Shown one piece after another: positions 11,305 through 21,669 of a DNA stretch of 35,255 nt. The position numbers and the translations under genes are program-made. This stretch comes from Xylaria sp. FL1777 (taxonomy: Eukaryota; Ascomycota; Sordariomycetes; Xylariales; Xylariaceae), in contig MU400822.1 of assembly GCA_022578965.1 (NCBI GenBank), positions 1 through 35,255 on the forward strand, given 5' to 3'. Below the pieces are notes generated by a model. That model worked only from the letters and a program-made list of their open reading frames with translations. It was not told the origin of the DNA and did not search any database. How positions within the stretch are numbered: the first letter of the stretch is position 1; every line of letters starts with the position of its first letter.

Positions 11305-11860
11305 TGCTACCAGCTTGGGCTTGACACGAACATATTCTACTGCTTTCTGTGTTCTTGTATCTACTTTTTACCCAGCCTAACCTAGTCTATAGCATTCATG
11401 CCGTAACGATTGATGATATTGATAACGGATTATACTTTGCTTTGCTTCTACTTTTTGTTTGCAGACCTTGCCTAGTTGGACATCCATCTTTGTAGTTTTG
11501 AGAATTGCCTCTATTCTACGTGGAGGGCAATAGTCTACTAGCCTTCGTTGCGGAATTTAGTGTCTGGCGCATATTTGACTTCACTGCCTAGATGCGAACG
11601 TCTAGGTCTTTGAGATCGATTCTACATCGACCGAGGAAATACGACCTCGCTAGACTAGATGCTAGAATGGATTGTCCTTGAGATGCACCCGTGGGGGAAA
11701 TGGGGTGGTCGTTTTCTCACAACGCACCGTATCCTTTGATCCTGCCTGAAGAGACGGTTTCTTCAGCGTAGGTTCGAGGATAGAGAGTTGAAGTTGAAAG
11801 TTGAAAGTTGTACGCATCAACTCGGAGGCAAACTGATGATGACAAGTATAGCAGATATCT
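11305..11860. other. Convergent 3' intergenic region
   Basis: This 556-bp space separates the tail ends of the rhamnosidase (+) and adaptin-binding (-) genes. It presumably holds both 3' UTRs. I see no ORF and no RNA gene; a short run of GTTGAAAGTT-type repeats lies near 11788-11810. Confidence 0.6.
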
Positions 11861-12968
11861 TCACAGCTCCTTCATTACCTCAGCTACCGCCTTGGCCGCC
11901 GCACGCTTCCGCTGATCTTCGGGTAAGCCCGCATTGGTGTCTCTCACTGCCTGCAGCTTAGCCATCAAGCGCTCCATCTTCTGAACATCCTCATCATCGA
12001 GGGAGTCCTCTGTTGCATCTGCTGTCCGCTTACCGCCGTCTGTAGTAGCGGAGCTCGGCCCTCCGTCCAAGAAGTCTTCTCCGTCTTCCTTCCCTGCGTT
12101 CCATATTGCGCGTTTCAGACCCTCGAAATCTTCGCGATCGAATCCGAAATCTAAGTTCTCCGGGTCTAAATCCGCGGCCTCCGGGTCCTCATTGCCGTCT
12201 TGGCGCTTCCTTTGGGTTTCCATCTCTGCTTCTATGTCCTCGAAATCCGATCCGAGATCATCTGCTGACGCGTTCGCCCAGTCGTTTGCTTCTAGCGCCT
12301 CTAGCGCCCGGGGTATTCCGGTTTTTTCTAGTAAGTAGTAAACGTGAGTTATGGTTTTGAGAAAAGGAAAAGAGGTTGACATACCTCCGAACTCGTTCCT
12401 TGAGGGAGTTGACTGATTCCGCACCTGCACGAATTCCAAGCCTGATTCAGCGCAGCAGTCTTCCCAGATATCGACATCATCAATCTCGCCGACGCCAAGA
12501 CATAGACCAACACCATCCCATTCCCAGCCGCCGAGGCCCTCTTTAACGACTTTTCCGACTTGCTTTATCAATTCCTGAGTCGACTTTCCCTCATCAGAGT
12601 CTGCGTGAACTGGTAGCGGGAAAACTATCATGACACCGCCGAGGACTTCAAGAACCTCTTTTGCCTCAGGGGACAGGAACGAGGCGGACCATTCTGAGGG
12701 TGAAGATATTAGATCTAGCCATATCGGCACCTCTGCTGTGTAATATGTAGTTTTGAGTGAGAGGTTATGCGATGCTCCGGCCAGAGATGTTGAAGTCTGT
12801 TCTGGTATTGTTCCAGTGAGATCTACCATAGGTTAATGATCGGTCATCTCTTTATTGAGCGGAGGACTCAGAAGGGAGGTTAATAATACCTTTCAGAACA
12901 CGGGCGAGGTGTTGTACCGAATCAGCCGATGAAACAGCCAGTATCCTGCGGGGATTTGCAATCTCCAT
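11861..12968 (-). CDS. Irc6/p34-type alpha- and gamma-adaptin-binding protein
   Basis: Three exons: 12968-12890, 12822-12385 and 12327-11861, with introns of 67 and 57 nt, giving 327 aa. The first exon starts MEIANPRRILAVSS and joins (phase 1) to DLTGTIPEQTS. This is the P-loop-like N-terminal start typical of fungal Irc6/adaptin-binding proteins, so the ATG at 12829 is internal to the gene, not the start. The second intron is a multiple of three and would read through in frame; removing it yields NEFGEKTGIPRALEALEANDW, the conserved family form. The C-terminus is acidic and then forms a helical segment (about 286-327, DVQKMERLMAKLQAVRD...VAEVMKEL). Yeast Irc6 and human p34/AAGAB assist clathrin adaptor (AP-1/AP-2) assembly and trafficking in the cytosol. 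It is divergent to the cupin gene and convergent to the rhamnosidase. Family assignment is from remembered sequence and is confident. Confidence 0.87.
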
Positions 12969-13509
12969 CTTGCAATATGTGAATCTTTGACGACTTCCCG
13001 ATCGTTCGCGAGATGGTGATGGAGAGCAATAAATAGGTTGACTGAGACAGAGCTCTTGAATGCCCCTCTATCATATGCCTTACAGCAATAGACCCGCTAC
13101 TGGAATAAATAGATGCATAAAAGAGGCAAATATGAGATCTAGTTACATATCAGGAGACATGTGAAGCTGCTCTGATATGCTCTCTGTAAGTGTTGGCGTC
13201 GCTTATAATTCTACCGTTGATGTGATAATAGTGAAAGGAGCAGTTGAGAAAACAGGGTAGAGGAAAGGCTGTGCGAAGGATTGAAGCTGGAGAATTTGCT
13301 TAGGCATCCAGATAACCAATGGGAAAAATACAAGGTAGTAAAGCATAGGAGCCAGCGCTGCTACGACCTTGGTTCACCAATCAATATGTAGGTAGCTCCA
13401 AGACATGATGTAGTCCAGCCAGCCAGCTATCTCAATGACACCACCAATCTATACATGTCCATTCCCTGCCTCACTCACTAGACACACGCACCTATACCAA
13501 ACACCCACC
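12969..13509. promoter_or_regulatory. Divergent promoter region with CCAAT boxes
   Basis: This 541-bp interval separates two divergent starts, the Irc6-like gene (-) and the cupin gene (+). CCAAT elements occur at 13316-13320 and 13377-13381 on the plus strand, the latter about 130 nt before the cupin ATG, a usual distance for the fungal CCAAT-binding complex. The sites are inferred from motif and position only. Confidence 0.35.
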
Positions 13510-13914
13510 ATGTCGCACCCCGAACCAAACCAGCCGGTCCATCTAACCAAAGGCGCCTCCCTGCAGCCCTCAGGCGGCCAGACAGAGGGCATGGTCCGCT
13601 CGAACGCAATCGTCGACAAGTGCGACGGGATCTGCGCCTCGCACATGCTGGCGAGGCCGCACACGGCGTCGGCCGTGCACCACCACGGCGCGCAGGACAC
13701 GGTGGTGTTCGCGGTGCGCGGGCGCGGCGCCGTCGTCAGCGAGGGCGGCTCCAAGAGGGCCGACCTCGAGCCCGGCGACTTCGCGCTCATCCCGGCCTTC
13801 ATGGAGCACCAGGAGGTCAACGACGGCGACGAGGACGTCGTGTGGAGCATCGTGCGCAGCGGGAGGGTGCCGGAGGTCGTTAACCTTGGTGGTTGGGGTG
13901 GGCAGCCGGCTTAG
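13510..13914 (+). CDS. Small single-domain cupin protein
   Basis: An intronless gene of 134 aa. I chose the ATG at 13510 (context CACCATGTC) over the in-frame ATG at 13435 because the latter only adds a low-complexity leader of 5' UTR character. Cupin motif 1 is HHHGAQDTVVFAVRGRG (residues 57-73), with the usual Glu replaced by Gln/Asp. Motif 2 is PGDFALIPAFMEHQEVN (88-104), with metal-ligand candidates among H57-H59 and H100. Small fungal cupins of this type are metal-binding beta-barrels of mostly unknown substrate, so no reaction can be assigned. The ORF is markedly GC-rich (many GCC/GTC/GGC codons) compared with its flanks. It is convergent with the coactosin gene. Confidence 0.8.
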   Translation: MSHPEPNQPVHLTKGASLQPSGGQTEGMVRSNAIVDKCDGICASHMLARPHTASAVHHHGAQDTVVFAVRGRGAVVSEGGSKRADLEPGDFALIPAFMEHQEVNDGDEDVVWSIVRSGRVPEVVNLGGWGGQPA

Positions 13915-14244
13915 TTATTAGCGATGGATGGATGTTTCCTGGATACTATGACGAAGAATGTCCGGAGAGTATCTCGTGGCTATATATGATTATTGGTATG
14001 ACATCTCGTTTTGTTGGCAGCATCAATCTTCTTGTCAATGCCGTGTATTCAACGCTGTATGTGTGTATATACGCTTGATGCTGCATATTCGCTCGTAAAC
14101 TCCGGGCTCAAAAAGCGCAAATATATCCATTCATCCCTCCCTCTCTCTCACCCTCTTTATATTCCCGCCCACCTCTTTCCATTTCCCTCTCGAATCTATT
14201 AACCCCGTCACACCCTCACCCACATATCCCCACGCATCCGATCC
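13915..14244. other. Convergent 3' intergenic region
   Basis: About 330 bp between the ends of the cupin (+) and coactosin (-) genes, pyrimidine-rich toward the right side. Nothing besides presumed UTRs is seen. Confidence 0.5.
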
Positions 14245-14685
14245 TCAGCCCCTCCCACCATTATAATCCGCGCCCCCAGCCTTCCGCAACCTCGGCACGA
14301 TCTCCCTCTCGTCGAGATCCGACCGGTCCGTGGCGTCGACCTGTATGCTGTGGTGCGCGAGGACCTTCCTGACGGCGCCGGTCTCGAAGCTCACGCGGGC
14401 CTTCCGCATCACCTTCGTTTGGGGCCCGATCCAGACCACGAGCGCGAACTTGACGCGCTTGCTCTCCGTGTCGTTGGCGTACTCAACGCGCGCGTACCCG
14501 TACTGCGCCTGCCCGTCGTCCAGCTGCGCAGCCAGCTCCGCCAGACCCCCCGTGCCCGTCCCCGCCAGCTTCATCTTGTCGCCCACCGCCGCCGCGTACG
14601 ATATCAGCAGCCAGTTCGTCTCGTCTTTGTCCGAGCGCACGGCGTCGTAGGCGGCGAGGATTTCGGGAGCGTCGAGGCCGGACAT
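14245..14685 (-). CDS. Coactosin-type ADF-H (cofilin-like) actin-binding protein
   Basis: An intronless gene of 146 aa, the typical length of a single ADF-homology domain. It starts MSGLDAPEILAAYDAVRSD. The central strand and actin-binding helix read ALVVWIGPQTKVMRKARVSF (81-100), and the tail DLDEREIVPRLRKAGGADYNGG is characteristic of fungal coactosins. Coactosins bind filamentous actin in the cytoplasm, without strong G-actin severing activity, and counteract capping. The first 40 nt upstream on this strand are almost pure A (the poly-T tract on the plus strand at 14687-14726), so the 5' UTR is A-rich right up to the start codon. Confidence 0.85.
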   Translation of the reverse strand: MSGLDAPEILAAYDAVRSDKDETNWLLISYAAAVGDKMKLAGTGTGGLAELAAQLDDGQAQYGYARVEYANDTESKRVKFALVVWIGPQTKVMRKARVSFETGAVRKVLAHHSIQVDATDRSDLDEREIVPRLRKAGGADYNGGRG

Positions 14686-15752
14686 ATTTTTTTTGTTTTT
14701 TTTTTTTGTTTTTTTTTTATTTTATTCGTTTCTTTATGTTCTTCGTTCTTCGTTCTTCGGGATATATCTTCGCAGGAGGGCCGGTGGCGCTCTTTGGTTT
14801 TGGTGGGGGGGAACTAGAGGGGCAGAGGGGTTGCGTGCTTTGGTTGTTTGTATGGGTCAATTGGACAAGAAGAGGATAAAACAACGCCAATTGGTAAGAT
14901 CCAATGGCCAATATTCGATCTTTTTAAATTCAAGTTATTGATATTATACCAAGAGACTTGGTTTCAAAATGGGAGGGTTTCCCGTTGGCTCTGTCATTAA
15001 TATACGTCTTATTTCGTCTTGCATGAATAGCTCAAGTGCCAGCGGCCGTCCGTCAACCGTCAACCGGCAAGCCCCCTTTATGCTTCAGTTTTGACTAGAC
15101 CTACTGTAGGGCGGGCTTGTTTCAAATACTTCCATTTGTCTCTCTATCCACCTAGGACTTTCAGTATGTACTTTTAGTACCTTGGTAATAGAATTTGAAC
15201 ATATTAACAGCCTTCCGAAACATGTATTTTATTGATAAAATCAAGCCTTGCCTTTGAGTGGGGTATGATAATAGTTTCAATGTTTTGACCTTTCTTGCGT
15301 TTCTAACACATGTCGCCTGCCGGCCTACCATAGGTATCTTTAGCTCACATTACGTCCATAGATGCAAATAAATGCCAGACGATGCAATCCCATCATGAAT
15401 ATTCATCCGTTCAACTATGAAACTTTTACCAAACCATCATGATATTCAACACCATCGCAATGACAACCCCCCAGGCCCCCAGGCCAAATCCCAACCTGTA
15501 GCACTCTCGTCAGAAAGACCCTTTTCCCGGCCGCTCGCATCAAGCATTCGTCTTCATCAGCTCTAGATGTCGTACACGAGATGAGACGTCATTTATTCAG
15601 TCAGAATCGTTGAAGACACGATAATGACGGGCCAATGAAACCCTCGTTAAAAGAATTGCAAGGTCATCGAGTAACGTACTAAATGTACCATTGATAGAGC
15701 TGACCATCATCGTCGTAAATGTTGCGTTAGCTCCTATCTACTTATGTCCCGT
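14686..15752. other. Intergenic region between tandem minus-strand genes, with poly-T tract
   Basis: This holds the coactosin promoter and the eIF2-gamma 3' UTR. A T-tract broken by single Gs runs at 14687-14726 (A-tract on the coding strand, next to the coactosin ATG). An open frame here on the plus strand encodes poly-Phe and is an artefact. No other gene is seen. Confidence 0.6.
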
Positions 15753-17868
15753 CTACATGCTAGTCGGCTCTAGAATATCACCTGCCGTAATAGTTGCCCA
15801 ACCAATTAGACGCCAATGCTTTTCGATACGCCGACTGAGGGCAATTTTCTCTATTCGTAGAAGCCAAATCAGTACTTGCTTTCGAATGAAACCGAACGGG
15901 GATCACGACACATCGATGGGAAATTCGGCAAGGGCCGAGGCCACTAGATTGAGAACATGACTGCAGTGCTTACCTCCAATATTCGTACACGCCGGACTTG
16001 TAAGAACAAGCTTAGCGGCATCTCGCTTAATGGCGGCGACCTTAGCTCCAGTTGATGTTGACCCGATGTTAACCATAAGAATCTCGTTCTTGGCGAGCTT
16101 CTCGACCTTGCGCTGCTTGCCGTCCGCGACACCAAGAAGGCGTCGGAGAAGGTAGAAGTTGACCTCGATTTGGCCATAGATATCGGGGGATCTGCCCCTG
16201 AGACCGAGGACGAAACCAACAAGACGATCAGCTCGGCACAACGTCGGGTCGATCCGTGTACCGACACCGATCAAACCACCAGGCACGGCATATTTGAGGT
16301 CGTTGGCTTCGGAGTTGAGCGAAACGACGCGGCTGAAAATCGGTGTACATCTGAGATTACCCTTGTCGTCACGGGTAACAATACCCGGACGAATCTCGAT
16401 CTCGTCTCCCATCTTCAACATACCATGGAGGATACTACCACCAGCAACACCTCCCTTAAGCTCATCAATGTCGGCACCTGGTTTGTTTACGTCGAAGGAT
16501 CGAATGACCATCATGTAGGGGTCCATTGAGAAGTCCCGCAGAGGGACTGGGATATTAACAATTGCGTCATTGACAGCGTCAATGTTCATTTTGAGCTGGG
16601 CAGAGATGGGGATGATAGGCGATTTGCTGGCCACCGTGCCTCGTATGAACTGTTGGATCGACTCTGATGACTATTGGTAAGTATATTTACTTCCCACGTG
16701 GGACTCAGCAGGGTCAAGGTCTGCTGTCACAAAAGTACCACCTACCGTAATGTTTCATAGCCGTCTCGCTCTTTATCAGATCAACTTTGTTTTGAAGTAT
16801 AATAATATTCTCTGGCACGCCGTTAGAAATTCCTCGCCTTCTGCAATACCCTCTAAGCAACGTTTGAGTGTCGGCTCAAATACGATATGCAAGGGCCACT
16901 CGAAGTACACGTACCTAATTTCATGATCTCCACGGCTGCCAGATGTTCAGACTGTATTTTGTGAGCTAATTTCTTCTATAGATGAGGTGTATGTGTTTAC
17001 CGTTTGAGGTTGAGGGCAGCTTTCGTTACCAGCAACCAACTATTCTCTATTAGCTTCTCACCCTGGACATAGAGCGCCAAATAGTAGGTACTAACAAGTA
17101 AAGCTGCGTCCATGACAGCAGCACCTGATAACTACCAGATTATTAGCTTAGAATGCGCTTCGGGGCTATCAGTCAAATGTACCATAGTACTCATCAGAAT
17201 ATCGTGACCTAAATCCAGAATTAGACCCTGCTCGCCACGTATACTCCAAACGACTACATACCGGGACAGTCAACGAAACTGACATGTCGTAGGAGCTGGT
17301 AGGTTCCGCCACATCCTTCACGTTCACATGGGGGGTCAACTCGCTGGTCGCTCTTGTAAGATCGGAAGCAGGTCGGCCGCGGGCATTCCTCGTTGGAGCA
17401 CTTATATATCTTGGCGTTTGCGTAACCCAGCTTGATCGTAATGTTACGGATCAGCTCTGTCGCAGGATGGTTAGCATCAGCATTCTCGGAGCAGCTAGAA
17501 TATCCCGGCTCGGGCTACGACAGGAACACGACAGGAACACGACGGGGACACGGACCGTTCTTGAAGCGCACAGTCTGGACGCCGGAGATGGCCTTGACGA
17601 CGGTGGATTTGCCGTGGGCGACATGGCCGATGGTGCCTATGTTGATGGTGGCCTGGCGGGCAATGATCTCGGGCGTGGTCGGCGACAGGGTCGAGATGTC
17701 GAGGTCTTTGGGGTCGGTCTGGGGCGGCAGAGGCGGTCGTTCGACGGCCGGCGGCGCGGATGTGGGCGTCTTCGATTGGGTCTGGGGCTCAGTCTCAGAC
17801 TCCGAGCCGCTGTCTGACCCGGACTCCAGCTCGGGGTTCTCGGGGTTTTCAGGCTTGTCGACCGTCAT
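15753..17868 (-). CDS. Translation initiation factor eIF2 gamma subunit (GTPase)
   Basis: Delivers Met-tRNAi to the 40S subunit as the GTP-binding subunit of eIF2. I reconstruct nine exons: 17868-17556, 17456-17262, 17208-17183, 17131-17096, 17039-17001, 16951-16915, 16811-16746, 16663-15974 and 15850-15753. Every join is in phase, for 499 aa. GTPase motifs are G1 GHVAHGKST (81-89), DCPGH (167-171), NKVD (223-226) and SAQ (258-260). The zinc-knuckle cysteines (C124, C129, C134, C148, C153) sit in exon 2. The EF-Tu-like domains 2 and 3 lie in exon 8, and the conserved [16 protein letters not shown] tail in exon 9. I chose the start at 17868 (GCGACCATGACG) over the in-frame ATG at 18015. The N-terminus is Ser/Glu/Pro-rich. 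Oddities are four exons of only 26-39 nt, an atypical GTCCGT donor in intron 1, and small deletions relative to remembered fungal eIF2-gamma. It could be a second, faster-evolving copy. Confidence 0.88.
17517..17556. repeat. 11-bp tandem repeat ending at the eIF2-gamma intron 1 donor
   Basis: Units ACGACAGGAAC (17517-17527 and 17528-17538), ACGACGGGGAC (17539-17549) and a partial ACGGACC (17550-17556) lie head to tail. On the coding strand they form the 5' end of intron 1, and the partial unit overlaps the exon/intron border at 17556/17555. Confidence 0.75.
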
Positions 17869-17918
17869 GGTCGCGAATTTCCTGCCTGCTGTGGTTATCT
17901 GGGCAGCGGTTTTGAGGC

Positions 17919-17942
17919 GTTGCGAGGTTGCGAGGTTGCGAG
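17919..17942. repeat. Three tandem copies of an 8-mer in the eIF2-gamma leader
   Basis: GTTGCGAG occurs three times in a row (CTCGCAAC on the transcribed-sense minus strand). It starts about 50 nt upstream of the chosen eIF2-gamma start, so it probably lies in the 5' UTR or core promoter. Confidence 0.8.
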
Positions 17943-20900
17943 GGTGTAGTGTTGGCAGGGATTGTTGACTGGTCTCTTGAAGAAAAGACGAAAATTGAAA
18001 AGCGCTGCAAGTCAAAGTGTGATGTATCTCTGGACGGAGAATTACCCCACCACCCCTCTAGCGAATACCTCCCTAGGTACCTCCTTAGGTATCTCCTACC
18101 ACTGGGCCAGCACCCACGCAGTACCTACTTGCGCACAGACCATATGTGGCCATAACTGCGGAATTGCCCTGGTGACTCATAGCTACCTAGCTAGGTACTT
18201 AAGAACCTACACATCGCAAGGTACCTACCTATGTACTTAACCTACTAGCCAAGACAAGACAACTATCGATAAGCAAGCGAGGGGTTGAATAAGCATGCTA
18301 CTGAGGTTGAATTACCCCCATCAGAACTTACATAACTCATCGATCACCACAATCATAAGATACTGGAAACTTAAGCAGGTTCTATGCCGCATTGACATCG
18401 ACATATATTCGCACCGCACCTGCATTTCACACTTTATCACTAAGCACCTAGGAAGCTTATTACACAATGTGCGTTTCTCTTGAGGTAAACATCCTTGACA
18501 AATCTAATCTAGAGAATCAATTATTTTATCCATAAAATAATCAGAGGATTTCACAAGTGCAAGTTGAGCCAGCTGTGAATGTCTCCAAATTGAAGTGCTT
18601 CGATTTCTTTTCCGATTCATAATAGATTTGGTTTATCCAGAGTTTAGTTAATCTTGGCCTGGCAAGTCTGCTTAATTAGCTCGATACTAAGTGATCGCAA
18701 ATGTTTCTGTCTTAGCTGCTGGACTTAAATTGCTGTCAGACGGACATTAACCCATAATCAGGCTCGGGTCATTATCACCCGAACCAGCGCGTATGAAGCC
18801 AGACCATTGGTTCATGACAGTCACCTGTGACATAATTGCATATGCGGCAACCCAACAGACAAGGGAAGTCCTAGATTGTACAATAGCCCAACGGGTTAAA
18901 GCCCAAACATTGTATGGGACCATTCGTCTATAAAAGGACCAGAAGTTCCCGAGTTCAAAGGAAAGACTCGAGAGAACCATGGCCTTGAGACCCCTAGAGA
19001 ATTATTAGTTGAATAGCAATATGACTAAGTTCCAAGCCCTCTACTAGAGCCCTTGTCACAATTGCATACCCTGGAAGCATCCCCCCATCCTCCGTGGCAC
19101 ATCTGTCAACCTCATGAGTATTGAGAAATGTCCATGGAACCCTCCGGTGCAATTAATTAAGCAGCGGCCATCATAGACAAGTTCATGACCATCTCATTCT
19201 CACCCTTTACTTAAGTCCGTACTACGTGTATTCTTGGCCTAGTGTCTCCTACAGAAAGCTATATAGCAGGACAGCTCTCTATTTAAGCTTGTTCGGCTCC
19301 CTTGTTTATTGCAACGTCACTATAACTCTTGCTCTAAGCGGCGCTCGCTTTGCAAGCTATTCGCGTTCACCTTGTAGCATCTTCAGAGTAGTAATATCAA
19401 AATGGACAATGCTTCTCTATCTTCCAATGTTAAACTTCTGGGTAAACGGAAACGATGACTCAGGTCTCTGCGTAGAACTTACTAATACCACCCATCATTG
19501 ACTTTTCCATGCCCTATGGAATAGTAAAGAGATAAAGCAGCGAACACTTCATCTAATTTATTTTCGCGGTGACACTGTAAGACTTAATCATCACCAATAT
19601 TTCTACAAACTATGATGTTATTGAGTCAATTTTCCAAAGGCTTGATTTAGAATAGATAATTTAATTACTAAGTCTTGAGCTTATTTAGTATCTCGTTATA
19701 TTTTACACTGACTTATGCACCATGTCGGCGAAACGTGGACAAGTCCTTCGTTGCTATTCCTTTCCAGTTTCCAAGTGATGATTAATTTTTCACGGCATGA
19801 CCCTCTAGTAGGTATTGTGAGAGAATCCCCGAGAATAGCTTTTAACGAGAGAAGCGCTCATGCAATTAGCGTAATCTTCGGCTACATTGATCGTTTCCCC
19901 CCTCACATTTCCTTCGTTTGCTATGGATATCCTGAGAAACAACAAATAAAATACACGAAGAATAACTCCCCTAAGCACAATTTAGTAAGGATGTGTTAAC
20001 ACAAAGAATACCATGTACGAGAAAAAGGCCCTGGGACCACTCAATGTGTTGTAAATGAGGTTTGTAAAAACACAACTCATGGGCTCACTTGACTGTCACC
20101 CATGTCTGCACCCGGTTTCAATTTAGTACGATATATCCACAGACCACTTAGGTTTTAAGCTCAACTTAGTTCGTATTTAGGGATCCATAGGTTCTCCGAC
20201 TCTTGGCATTAGGCAAGGCACTTCAAGCCTATCTAGTGCCAATTGACATGGATCGATGCAATTCCTCTTCTCCCTTACTCCAGGGAACCTGGCCTTGAAG
20301 CCGTTGAATATGAATACATGTATTATGTATATAGGAAGGGAGACTGTTAAAGCAATCATGTCTTACTAGGATAAGCCCTGTTAGTGTCAACTGTTAAATG
20401 CTTCAAGGAAACGATTAAATATTATAGTCGCCATGTAAGGGGCCTGGTATGAAAGAGACGGCCCGCGGCTAATGAAATTCTGCACAAGCGCCCCTCTCCT
20501 TGGTATTAGGCTCGTCAAGATATACTGTGGACAAAATTTACGACATAGAACAAGCGTTGTAGTTCTCAATTAATAACGAAGAGTCTCAGTAAATTTTCCC
20601 CGTTTCAATGAACCTGTTGCGATTGCCAATGTTTGTTTATCATATTTTAGCTGCTATTGGATACTTTTGAAACCATTTCAACCGATCGAAAGTAGTTATT
20701 ATTCTTTAGTGTTTAAGTACACTTCATGAAAAGCCTAATGCAAATGAGGACATAAGCTACTGAGAATCTGTATTCATTATAGTGAGTCTTAAACGACCAT
20801 GTTAATAATATAGCTTTAAGAAATATGTGGGTTTTGATAAACTTAATAAGAACAAAATCTTGAACTCGACTAATCATACAATAAAGGTAGTAGTTTGATC

Positions 20901-21255
20901 CCTCAGCTTAGCAGTCGAGAATCTACAAACATGGAATTACTTTTAATAGTGTACTGTCAGGTCGAATTATTATCGGCATACCTTAACACTGTAGTGGCTA
21001 CGTATCGCAGCCAATATTGAGATCTAGGAGAGGCCTAAAGACCTCGCTTATTAGTTTGCTTTGCGATTCGACCTGAGAATAACTGGTGATTGGTAATGCA
21101 AGGAGTAATAAACCGTCTTAAAGCATCAGCCACAGCCCTGCAACTCCGTAGCATGAATTCTCGGCCCGCTTTCTTTCAAGGGAGTTTTCTTACAAACTTA
21201 TTTTTTAATATCCTTGTTAGACTATTATAATATGGATGACAGACACGAAGCAACC

Positions 21256-21265
21256 TATATATAAA
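21256..21265 (+). promoter_or_regulatory. TATA-box-like element
   Basis: TATATATAAA lies about 140 nt upstream of the ATG at 21404 and is followed by a CA/AC-rich leader typical of fungal 5' UTRs. It supports a transcription unit in an otherwise gene-poor region but is only a motif match. Confidence 0.3.
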
Positions 21266-21403
21266 GAGGTCCTTACTCCTCGTCGAATAGTTGAACAATC
21301 CACTGACACAACTTTCATCCCAACAAAGTGAAGCACAACCAGTTCAACAAGACGCCACGAGATACTACATCGTCCCAACTTTCTATTCAACTCATAAACC
21401 AAC

Positions 21404-21669
21404 ATGTTGCAGAAGACATTTTTCATGGATAAAGATGAAGTACATAGTGTACAATTCCTCAAACAAGTCTTATACGATCTATTCGGCCCCCCCGACTACA
21501 CCTACGTCTTACAATATTGTGAGGAAGACGAGGCGTTTGTTTTGCTCACCACATTCGAACCCGATATTGTAAGTTCATTATAAGCGCTATCAATTTATAA
21601 GCAGTATATATTTACTAACTATAACAGCAATCTATCAGAGACTATTTCTTCGCCGCCCAAGCGGCCTAG
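21404..21669 (+). CDS. Candidate small protein gene (68 aa, two exons), family unknown
   Basis: Exon 1 is 21404-21568 (55 codons, starting MLQKTFFMDKDEV and ending TTFEPDI). A strong donor ATT|GTAAGT follows, then a 59-nt intron with a CTAAC branch point and acceptor AACAG. Exon 2 is 21628-21669 (13 codons, ending FFAAQAA, stop TAG), in phase 0. The unspliced frame is only 59 codons, which is why a length filter would miss it. The residue mix (balanced charge, LYDLFGPPDYTYVLQY, EEDEAFVLL) looks like a folded protein rather than chance. An in-frame stop precedes the ATG, and a TATA-like box lies 140 nt upstream. An alternative acceptor at ...ATCAGAG would join a Ser/Pro-rich frame with one later stop, so the 3' part is uncertain. 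No domain is recognised. Confidence 0.38.

Noticed and set aside
13435..13509. Upstream in-frame ATG extending the cupin by 25 codons
   Set aside because: The extension is low-complexity and leader-like, while the ATG at 13510 has the better context and gives a normal small cupin.
14693..14941. Poly-Phe frame near the T-tract
   Set aside because: It is produced by the homopolymer tract in the coactosin 5' region.
17868..18015. 49-codon N-terminal extension of eIF2-gamma from the ATG at 18015
   Set aside because: The extension includes the triple 8-mer and has no family counterpart; the ATG at 17868 has a strong context.
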